Assembly (NCBI GenBank): GCA_964396535.1
Contig: CAYNFT010000066.1
Location: 1 to 12,050, forward strand
DNA length: 12,050 nucleotides
Direction: 5' to 3'
DNA from: CAYNFT01 sp964396535
GTDB lineage: Bacteria > Chloroflexota > Dehalococcoidia > Dehalococcoidales > UBA2162
Shown here: positions 7,341-12,050 of the stretch, in pieces
Layout: each line of letters opens with the position of its first letter
How positions within the stretch are numbered: position 1 is the stretch's first letter
Program-made: the position numbers and the translations under genes
Notes under the pieces: model-generated
Databases searched by the model: none
What the model was told of the DNA's origin: nothing
What the model saw: the letters and a program-made list of their open reading frames with translations, nothing else

Positions 7341-7477
7341 AGATTATTTATCGACCTCACCCCCTTAAAGCACCCAGAAAGTAAGGCGAGTCAAAGAGAG
7401 GCGGAGCCTCTCTTAAAATAAATTACCCCCTTCCCTTAAAAAGGGAAGGGGGTCAGGGGGATAGGTTATGAGATGAC
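7341..7477 (-). repeat. Repeat C: inverted copy of repeat B, between convergent genes
   Basis: It fills the gap between the stop of the lipid kinase and the stop codon of the dUTPase gene, which it touches. Read on the minus strand it runs aacctatccccctgaccccc, then a perfect 12-bp hairpin (cccccttccctt 7426-7437, loop aaa, aagggaaggggg 7441-7452 on plus), then a perfect 9-bp hairpin (aagagaggc 7394-7402, loop gga, gcctctctt 7406-7414), then ttaagggggtgaggtcgat and aaataatct. The last 28 bases differ from repeat B at only two positions. It carries an extra stretch with ctgggtgctttaag, also found in repeat D. It probably serves as a two-way transcription stop for the convergent genes. Confidence 0.82.
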
Positions 7478-7990
7478 CTACATGTTTTCGTCCTGATAGG
7501 CTCCGTGATAGCCTTCTGTCTTCCCGGTTAGCTGCAAGAAGACAAGCTGCGCAATCCTGGCATTCTTCTGCAAGCGAAACCCTTGAGGGTTATAGACCAC
7601 CATAAGAGATTGGGAACGACCGGAGTAGCCGGCGTCCCATACTGCAGTGTTGATAGTAACCCCGCAGCGAAGCAGGCTTGACCTGGGTCTGGCTAATGCC
7701 ATAACATTGTTAGGTAGATGGACAATCTCATTGTAGGTAATAATATAGGCGCTGGGTATCAGGTCAATAAAATCCAGTCCATCAAATACCAGGGGTGCTA
7801 GGTCAGAGACCAGCCTCTGGCTGTCATCTCGGGCTATCCTGCCTGGTGTCTGGAGCAGGGCTATCTCACGGAGTGTAAGGTCAAAACCATTAGGTTGCAG
7901 TTGTGTCTCAAGGTCGATATAGCCCTCTATCAGAGGAGGCTCTTGCTGTAGTAACCTGTGGATGTCCTGCTTGGATAAAACGGCTGTCAT
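7478..7990 (-). CDS. dut: dUTPase / dCTP deaminase superfamily, archaeal-type dUTPase most likely
   Basis: Trimeric-fold enzyme of 170 aa that hydrolyses dUTP to dUMP and pyrophosphate, or belongs to the related dCTP deaminases. Motifs are PNGFDLTL near 33-40, ARPRSSLLRCGVTINT from 100, AVWDAGYSGRSQSLMVVYNP from 116 with D119 as the likely catalytic Asp, NARIAQLVFLQL near 143, and a C-terminal TEGYHGAYQDENM tail. The E. coli dCTP deaminase catalytic Glu lies in a VLEFYN stretch; here the equivalent is MVVYN, without Glu, so dUTPase is preferred. Bifunctional activity is not excluded. There is no Shine-Dalgarno before ATG 7990, and an extended -10 box ends 11 nt upstream, suggesting a nearly leaderless mRNA. 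The neighbouring dCMP deaminase gives a second route to dUMP. It is convergent with the lipid kinase. Confidence 0.85.
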   Translation of the reverse strand: MTAVLSKQDIHRLLQQEPPLIEGYIDLETQLQPNGFDLTLREIALLQTPGRIARDDSQRLVSDLAPLVFDGLDFIDLIPSAYIITYNEIVHLPNNVMALARPRSSLLRCGVTINTAVWDAGYSGRSQSLMVVYNPQGFRLQKNARIAQLVFLQLTGKTEGYHGAYQDENM

Positions 7991-8001
7991 TTTTTACTAA
8001 T

Positions 8002-8010
8002 AGTATAACA
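8002..8010 (-). promoter_or_regulatory. Extended -10 promoter element for the dUTPase gene
   Basis: On the minus strand the sequence is TGTTATACT, an extended -10 (TGn plus TATACT, one mismatch from TATAAT). No good -35 lies 16-18 nt upstream. The predicted transcription start is near 7995, only about 5 nt before the ATG at 7990, in agreement with the missing ribosome binding site. Confidence 0.5.
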
Positions 8011-8079
8011 CTTTCCCGTATTTAGAGGGATAATATAAGCAGGGGGAAGAATTGTTACCTGTGTGCCCAGTTGCATAAG

Positions 8080-8152
8080 CGGGTTCCCAGAAAAATTTTC
8101 GATTTTTCTGGGTGCTTTAAGGGGATAGGGTTATATAAATTAAGGGGGTAAG
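8080..8152 (+). repeat. Repeat D: mosaic repeat element supplying the 5' end of the HAD gene
   Basis: A perfect 11-bp hairpin, cccagaaaaat (8086-8096), loop tttcg, atttttctggg (8102-8112), is followed by tgctttaa, then ggggatagggttat, which is nearly the complement of the outer end of repeats B and C, and then taagggggtaagg. The ctgggtgctttaag part is shared with repeat C on its minus strand. The element therefore looks like a rearranged or partial member of the family. Its last bases, AAGGGGGT (8142-8149), serve as the Shine-Dalgarno of the next gene. Confidence 0.65.
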
Positions 8153-8974
8153 GTGAAAAACAATCGCTATAAACTTTTAGTAGTGGACATAGACGGCACG
8201 CTGATGGATAAAAACGGGGATATCTTAGCAGAAGATAGAATGGCGGTGGCCAAAGCCGTTGATGCAGGGATTCAGGTCTCTTTGTCTACCGGACGGGTAG
8301 TGCAGGCCTGTTTAGGAATTATTAACCAGTTATCGCTGGATGGCTATCACATGTTCTTTGATGGTGCTCTGGTGTATAACCCGGAAAAAGGTGAGCAAGT
8401 TTATGTTGAACCAATCAGTGAGGAGTTAGTCAGACAGATGATTGACTTTGCTCATCTGGTGGGACTAGACCTGGACCTCTATTCAGCAACCCATTTTTTT
8501 GCTGAGCGGGAAACCTGGGCTACCGATATCCGTCGTGATTTCTATGGTCTTAAGCTAACAACCGTAGATTTCACCAAAATCTGGCAGAAGGAGAGGATTA
8601 TTAAGGGTGCTGTGGTAGTATCCTCTGCTGAAGAGAAGGCCAAGGCTAACGATTTCTACCTTCACTTTAAAGATAGCCTTAATTTCTCCTGGACAGTAAC
8701 GCCGGCTTATCCCGATGTCGATTTCATCAATATTGTTGCCTCTGATGTATCCAAGGGGAAAGCCCTCGAAGCCTTAGTTTCTTTCCTGGGGATATCTTTG
8801 GCTGAGGTTATGGCTATAGGAGATGGCACCAATGACATCCCACTCCTTTCCTCAGCCGGTCTGGCTGTTGCCATGGACAATGCCTCTGATAAGCTAAAAG
8901 CGGTGGCTAACTATGTTACTCTTGATGTTGACCATAATGGTGTGGCCGCAGCTATTAGTAAATTTTTATTGTAA
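8153..8974 (+). CDS. Cof-type HAD-IIB family hydrolase (sugar/nucleotide phosphatase)
   Basis: Cytoplasmic phosphatase of 273 aa, the usual Cof length. HAD motif I DIDGTL has the nucleophile D12 and acid D14; motif II is LSTGR at 44-48; motif III Lys is K201 in SKGKAL; motif IV is GDGTNDIPLL from 223. The C2B-type cap lies between about residues 85 and 190. These enzymes dephosphorylate small metabolites such as sugar phosphates, FMN/PLP or nucleotides with low specificity, so no substrate is given. The start is GTG at 8153, with AAGGGGGT just upstream, a near-consensus ribosome binding site formed by the end of repeat D. It is divergent from the dUTPase gene and 62 bp before the co-directional DUF166 gene. 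Confidence 0.92.
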   Translation: MKNNRYKLLVVDIDGTLMDKNGDILAEDRMAVAKAVDAGIQVSLSTGRVVQACLGIINQLSLDGYHMFFDGALVYNPEKGEQVYVEPISEELVRQMIDFAHLVGLDLDLYSATHFFAERETWATDIRRDFYGLKLTTVDFTKIWQKERIIKGAVVVSSAEEKAKANDFYLHFKDSLNFSWTVTPAYPDVDFINIVASDVSKGKALEALVSFLGISLAEVMAIGDGTNDIPLLSSAGLAVAMDNASDKLKAVANYVTLDVDHNGVAAAISKFLL

Positions 8975-9036
8975 CTGATTATAGAGGAGTTATAGAGAGG
9001 CTATGCTTCATCTACCCCTCGGCAAGTGGAGGTTCA

Positions 9037-9789
9037 ATGCGAATTCTAGCGGCGGTGCAAGGAGACTATGGCAGGAGAATAGTCGAGCACCTCAAAGCGT
9101 GGTCACCCGAGGAATGGTTAATAGAAACGGTGACTATCCCGCGAGCACTGCCTATGGTAATTGATGAACCCGATGAATTTGTACCTTTAGATGTTGCTCG
9201 TGCTGAGCTTTTACTGGCGCTGATTGAATCGGAGGGGGCAGCGCAGCTTGTCCCTGCCCTGGCCAAGCTTTGTGGTGCCAGGGCGGCGATAGTGCCCGTG
9301 GATAATCCGACATGGCTGCCCCTGGGATTGCAGAACCAGATAGAGCAGGAACTCGGTAAGGCTGGAGTGAGTGCAGTATTTCCCAAGACCTTCTGCACAC
9401 TCACGGAAAGCAGTGCCGGCTTCCGCAGCAATGCCCAGTCCTATGACGACCAGGTCATTGCCTCTTTTGCCAGGCATTTCGGCAGGCCCAGGCTAAAGTT
9501 TGAGGTTGACCAGACAGGTGAGAAGATAATAGCAGTTACTGTCGAGCGTGGTTCTCCCTGCGGCTCCACCCACCACGTCGCCGAAAAGCTGGTGGGCATG
9601 GCGGTAAAAGAAGCTGTGCCCCGTGCCGGTCTCATTGTCCATCAATATCCCTGTCTGGCTTCCATGCAGCAGGATGAGATAGACAAGGGTGTTTTTGAAC
9701 CTGTGATGAACATATCGGGGTATGTCATGAATGACGAGATAGAGCGGGTGCTTTATCACTCATCTCGGCACATGGAGCCAGGTGCTTAG
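9037..9789 (+). CDS. DUF166 family protein
   Basis: A protein of 250 aa with no signal peptide or membrane segment. It matches what I know of DUF166, a family mainly from methanogenic archaea and some bacteria that was once mislabelled thymidylate synthase. The recognisable parts are the N-terminal strand RILAAVQGDYGRRIVEHLK, a conserved Cys loop ERGSPCGSTHHVAEKL with C175, and YPCLASM with C206; other cysteines are C79 and C120. Conserved cysteines suggest metal or Fe-S binding or redox chemistry, but no activity is established. ATG 9037 has GGAGG (9028-9032) 4 nt upstream, a strong site. It follows the HAD gene in the same direction and may be in its operon. Its TAG stop overlaps by 4 bp the end of the broken secreted-protein gene on the other strand. 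Confidence 0.72.
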   Translation: MRILAAVQGDYGRRIVEHLKAWSPEEWLIETVTIPRALPMVIDEPDEFVPLDVARAELLLALIESEGAAQLVPALAKLCGARAAIVPVDNPTWLPLGLQNQIEQELGKAGVSAVFPKTFCTLTESSAGFRSNAQSYDDQVIASFARHFGRPRLKFEVDQTGEKIIAVTVERGSPCGSTHHVAEKLVGMAVKEAVPRAGLIVHQYPCLASMQQDEIDKGVFEPVMNISGYVMNDEIERVLYHSSRHMEPGA

Positions 9790-10229
9790 CCTGCTCTGCG
9801 TCTAATAATTACGGCGGTAACGAGTAAACCCACCATTAAAAGACTGCTTATAGTCAAACTGATTAGAGTCCAGTCAACAGAGAAGGTAGCAGTGATGTTC
9901 TTGTCGCAGTGCATTACCAAAAGAGCAGGATTATCGGTGCCGGACAGGTCTCCACTCCAGCCATTGAAGACGTGGCCGAAGTTGGGTACTGCCTCAATAG
10001 TGACTTCTGTAGTGCTATCGAGTTCCGAGGTAAAGGGGTAGGAAGGCGGAGCGACCCCGTCTATCTTAACAATGCCACCACCTGAGCTGACATCCACGGT
10101 CAGAATAAAAGTCTCGCCCAGTCAGCCAGCCTCGGCTGGCTCTGCCGTAGCTAGTACTACCATCATCAGCGGTAGCACCAGGACCAGAATGAAACCTGCT
10201 AGCGTGGTTTTGACAAGTTTCCTTCTCAT
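9786..10229 (-). pseudogene. Secreted InlB-repeat (bacterial repeat) membrane-anchored protein, interrupted by an in-frame TGA
   Basis: From ATG 10229 the minus strand encodes a clear signal peptide: MRRKLVK, then a hydrophobic core to about residue 27, then ATAEPAEAG. A TGA codon follows at 10124-10122 (codon 36). The same frame then continues without interruption to TAA at 9788-9786. The second part is a divergent InlB B-repeat-like domain (EVTIEAVPNFGHVFNGWSGD, then NITATFSVD) and a C-terminal membrane helix ending VIIRRRAG, a stop-transfer anchor. The intact product would be about 146 aa, exported and held at the outer face of the membrane. A TGG-to-TGA change is the simplest explanation. 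GTG 10097 could start a 103-aa piece, but it would lack the signal peptide. Other genes here use TGA as stop, so a changed code is unlikely. It follows the zinc-ribbon gene by 67 bp. Confidence 0.75.
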
Positions 10230-10296
10230 CCCTGTCAGTCTCCCATCTAAATGGAGTGTTTCGTGTTAACCACGCCTCGTCGTTAATAGGGGCTAG

Positions 10297-10512
10297 TTAT
10301 CTCCGGAATAAGCGTTTCCACCATGGGGCTCTATTACCAAATCCCTCTATAACGAAGGAATGTTCACATTTCCCACATCGCCATATCTGGTACTGCTTGT
10401 TGTAATAGGTTTTAGAGCTTCCACAACGGGGGCAGGTTGTTCTTATTTTTTTTGCTGTTTCCTTATCAAGTTGCTTCCAGTAATCGTCATGCCAGCTAGG
10501 GCGAACAGGCAT
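10297..10512 (-). CDS. Small Cys4 zinc-ribbon protein
   Basis: A 71-aa protein with one zinc ribbon: CPRC at residues 27-30 and CGKC at 46-49, spaced as in treble-clef/zinc-ribbon folds (KTYYNKQYQIWRCGKCEH between and after). The N-terminus is DYWKQLDKETAKK and the C-terminus is basic and aromatic (APWWKRLFRR), perhaps for nucleic acid or membrane contact. ATG 10512 has AGGGGG about 6 nt upstream, in the 14-nt gap after the GTPase stop, so the two genes form an operon. The specific function is unknown; zinc ribbons of this size often bind RNA, DNA or ribosomes. Confidence 0.8.
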   Translation of the reverse strand: MPVRPSWHDDYWKQLDKETAKKIRTTCPRCGSSKTYYNKQYQIWRCGKCEHSFVIEGFGNRAPWWKRLFRR

Positions 10513-10526
10513 AGCAGCCCCCTTTC

Positions 10527-11507
10527 TTAAGCGTGCAGTTCTATTATATCACCATCCTGCAGGATGTGGTCTCTTTTGACCATTACGCCATCGTGCTTTC
10601 CCGAACCCCACACCCGGGCGTATTTCAGGTTAGCGTGGAAATCCTTGTGGACTTCCGCGGCGGCATCTTCCAGCGTGCTTCCCCGCTCAAGAACTATCGG
10701 GTCGTTAAGGTCTGGTTTTTCCCCCGGCGTCTTGGTATATACACGGATAATATCAAGCATTTGAAAGATTTTGTGCTTCAATTCTTCCAGGCCGATTCCC
10801 TTTTTAGCTGAGATAGCCACGACCGGTAGCTCGTCCTGATAAAGCTCCTGAAGTAGCCTGTAGTTCGCCGGGGCTTCGTCCAAATCTATCTTGTTGCCGA
10901 TAATTAATGTCTTTTTATAGCGCAGGTTGCCGCTTTGCTCTTCGTCAGTCTGCCGGGCATCAATCATTATTCGCATATTCACTAGCTCGGTGGTGATGGT
11001 TTCCATCTGAGCTAGAGGGTCGTCACTCAGGTCAACTACTGCCAACAGGGCGTCGGCCCTTATCAGGTTAGGTGGCAGTAAGGGTTGGGTGAAGTTGGGT
11101 ACCAGGGGTGGAGTATCAATTAATTGTATCTGTATATTCTCAAATTCCATCATTCCCGGGGTGGCAGTGTGTGTGGTGAAGGGGTAGTCGGCTACTGTGG
11201 GTGAGGCGTTGGTAAGCGTGGTGACGAGTTGAGACTTACCTGCATTGGGCAGACCAATAACCAGCACCTGAGCGGCTCCCTCTTTCTGAATAGTTATTGA
11301 AGCCCTCTGGGTGGCTGCCTTCTTGTCAGCTGCTTGGGTCAGCTTGGCTATTCTTCTTCTTAAATCAGCGCGGAGGTGGTCAGTGCCCTTGTGTTTGGGC
11401 ATAATAGCCAGCATTTCCTCAAGGGCAGCTATCTTTTCCGGGGCAGTTTTAGCCTGCCGGAAGCGATTTTCAGCCTCAAAGTATTGTGGCGGTAAGTTAG
11501 TCGGCAT
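10527..11507 (-). CDS. DRG/Obg-like GTPase with C-terminal TGS domain
   Basis: Cytosolic TRAFAC-class GTPase of 326 aa. Residues 1-60 form a charged helical lead (PKHKGTDHLRADLRRRIAKL), as in DRG proteins. G1 is GLPNAGKS at 85-92, the switch I Thr is in YPFTTHTATPG near 110, G3 is DTPPL at 131-135, G4 NKID at 205-208 and G5 SAKKG from 233. A TGS domain covers about 253-326 (VYTKTPGEKPDLNDPIVLER to DGDIIELHA). The G3 motif has Pro where the canonical DxxG has Gly, which I believe is a feature of this bacterial subgroup. Obg/DRG proteins act with ribosomes or translation. ATG 11507 has AGGAT 6-7 nt upstream. It is the first gene of an operon with the zinc-ribbon protein, which fits an RNA or ribosome role for the pair. 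Confidence 0.9.
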   Translation of the reverse strand: MPTNLPPQYFEAENRFRQAKTAPEKIAALEEMLAIMPKHKGTDHLRADLRRRIAKLTQAADKKAATQRASITIQKEGAAQVLVIGLPNAGKSQLVTTLTNASPTVADYPFTTHTATPGMMEFENIQIQLIDTPPLVPNFTQPLLPPNLIRADALLAVVDLSDDPLAQMETITTELVNMRIMIDARQTDEEQSGNLRYKKTLIIGNKIDLDEAPANYRLLQELYQDELPVVAISAKKGIGLEELKHKIFQMLDIIRVYTKTPGEKPDLNDPIVLERGSTLEDAAAEVHKDFHANLKYARVWGSGKHDGVMVKRDHILQDGDIIELHA

Positions 11508-11534
11508 TTCTTATCCTGTATCGTTTACTATTCT

Positions 11535-11545
11535 ATTATATTATA
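11535..11545 (-). promoter_or_regulatory. Double -10 box for the GTPase operon
   Basis: On the minus strand two overlapping copies of TATAAT occur (11545-11540 and 11540-11535), sharing one base. The GTPase ATG lies about 28 nt beyond, leaving room for a short leader with its AGGAT site. No good -35 is seen, because the upstream bases belong to the C-rich repeat E. Confidence 0.5.
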
Positions 11546-11647
11546 ACCCCATCCCCCTGTGTCCCCCTTCCCCTTATTAAGGGGAAGGGGGAATTTTATG
11601 AGAGAGGGGACTTCGCCCCCCTTTGGCTCCCCTATGGTTCTTTAAAA
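11545..11647 (+). repeat. Repeat E: C-rich two-hairpin intergenic element
   Basis: It begins aaccccatccccctgtgt and contains a perfect 13-bp hairpin, cccccttcccctt (11563-11575), loop att, aaggggaaggggg (11579-11591). An AT-rich link and a weaker second hairpin follow, gagagggg then acttcg then cccccc (11602-11621), and it ends in ggctcccctatggttctttaa. The order matches repeats A and B in the same orientation. It lies directly upstream of the GTPase promoter. Confidence 0.75.
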
Positions 11648-11943
11648 GGTCACAAGATACTTGATTGTTACCCTGATTCACTTAGTATGATAATGTGAGT
11701 TTAGTATTACAAATCCCTGATTTGCTTCATTCCATTCCTTATTATCATTCTCCAAAACCAAGTCAACCTAAGATTATCTACTTCGCTATTAATAAAGCCA
11801 GTGATTTGAAATAAATTCCTCAAACTTCACACACTGCGTGTATCTAAGCACCATGACCAAACTCTAACCTTCAGGCATAAACCGGCTACATAGCATCAAC
11901 GCTTATCGAATGGAACCCAACAGGGGTATATTCGGAATATTAA
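11648..11943 (+). other. AT-rich intergenic stretch without recognised genes
   Basis: About 300 bp with no open frame of note, no tRNA and no repeat unit that I can identify. A small palindrome atattc-g-gaatat lies near 11927-11939. A TTGTTA (11665-11670) and GATAAT (11689-11694) with an 18-nt spacer could form a plus-strand promoter, but nothing recognisable lies downstream. Confidence 0.5.
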
Positions 11944-11973
11944 CTAAAAGGCAAGGGATATATCCCTTGCCTT
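11944..11973 (-). terminator. Intrinsic terminator of the minus-strand gene at the right edge
   Basis: Near-perfect palindrome: aaggcaagggata (11948-11960) with tatcccttgcctt (11961-11973). Read on the minus strand it starts 17 nt after the TAA of the partial gene and is followed by TTTTAG, so it works in that direction. In the plus direction it is followed by aatgat rather than a T-run. Confidence 0.75.
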
Positions 11974-11989
11974 AATGATACCCGGCCTA

Positions 11990-12050
11990 TTATTTCACAT
12001 GCTCAATATTTATCTCCTTGATATAGAAGGTGCCCTCCCCGCTGAGCAAC
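11990..12050 (-). CDS. C-terminal end of an unidentified protein (5' part outside window)
   Basis: The reverse strand holds an open frame entering from the right edge whose last residues read LLSGEGTFYIKEINIEHVK, then TAA at 11992-11990 and an in-frame TAG directly after. A strong hairpin terminator follows, supporting a real gene end. Nineteen residues are too few to name a family. The alternation of charged and beta-prone residues suggests a beta-strand ending. Confidence 0.55.
   Translation of the reverse strand, partial: LLSGEGTFYIKEINIEHVK

Noticed and set aside
10080..10124. The in-frame TGA as a selenocysteine codon: a ctgac...gtcag hairpin lies about 18 nt downstream, roughly where a bacterial SECIS would be.
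   Set aside because: The stem is only 5 bp, the loop (cgtggat) lacks the usual bacterial SECIS loop features, and a signal-peptide junction followed by an InlB-repeat domain is not a known selenoprotein context. A Trp-to-stop change is simpler.
9786..10229. TGA recoded as tryptophan throughout the genome.
   Set aside because: The UPF0200 and ABC ATPase genes end sensibly on TGA with overlapping downstream starts, and Trp is written TGG in the clear genes.
10072..10269. Plus-strand 65-codon open frame.
   Set aside because: It is antisense to the signal peptide region of the interrupted secreted-protein gene, which has the recognisable protein features.
1371..11647. The five repeats as a CRISPR array.
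   Set aside because: The copies are kilobases apart, differ in length and orientation, and have genes rather than short uniform spacers between them.
11665..11975. A small RNA gene from a TTGTTA/GATAAT promoter to the palindrome at 11948-11973.
   Set aside because: The promoter is weak, there is no visible conserved structure between, and the palindrome has its T-run only in the minus direction, where it suits the partial gene at the edge.

Overview
This window looks like a chromosomal segment of a bacterium, most likely a Chloroflexota (Dehalococcoidia-like) genome or metagenome-assembled genome. Bacterial traits are a class II (poly(A)-polymerase-type) CCA-adding enzyme, Shine-Dalgarno sites, sigma70-like promoters and TTG/GTG starts. 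The Dehalococcoidia suggestion is inference from remembered gene style (UPF0200 kinase, DUF166, archaeal-type dUTPase, DRG/Obg-like GTPase with a DTPP G3 motif) and from C-rich two-hairpin repeats between genes. No rRNA, tRNA, CRISPR, transposase or phage gene was seen.

Layout. (1) 1-1233, minus: a CCA tRNA nucleotidyltransferase running off the left edge. (2) 1563-2933, plus: a MATE efflux transporter, preceded by repeat A and followed by repeat B. (3) 3122-4664, plus: a UPF0200 P-loop kinase-like protein overlapping a dCMP deaminase by ATGA, then a Nudix hydrolase. (4) 4669-6304, plus: a strong promoter with a tandem 9-mer, a leader with mutually exclusive stems, then an ABC-2 exporter (ATPase and permease, 8-bp overlap). 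(5) 6404-7318, plus: a YegS/diacylglycerol-kinase-like lipid kinase. (6) 7478-7990, minus: a dUTPase/dCTP-deaminase family enzyme, convergent with the lipid kinase, with inverted repeat C between them. (7) 8153-9789, plus: a Cof-type HAD phosphatase whose start lies at the end of repeat D, then a DUF166 protein. (8) 9786-11507, minus: a TGS-domain GTPase, a Cys4 zinc-ribbon protein and a small secreted InlB-repeat protein broken by one in-frame TGA. (9) Repeat E, about 300 bp without a gene, then the last 19 codons of a minus-strand gene with its terminator.

How the genes work together. dCMP deaminase makes dUMP from dCMP and the dUTPase makes dUMP from dUTP, so both supply dTMP synthesis and limit dUTP. 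The coupled UPF0200 protein and the Nudix hydrolase plausibly act on nucleotides too. Five related intergenic repeats (A-E) are the main non-coding theme. B and C are near-identical at their ends and lie in opposite orientation around 3075-7340.

There is no clear new defence or mobile system. The best leads are the inverted repeat pair, the UPF0200-dCMP deaminase coupling, the leader of the ABC operon, and the signal-peptide gene interrupted by TGA.
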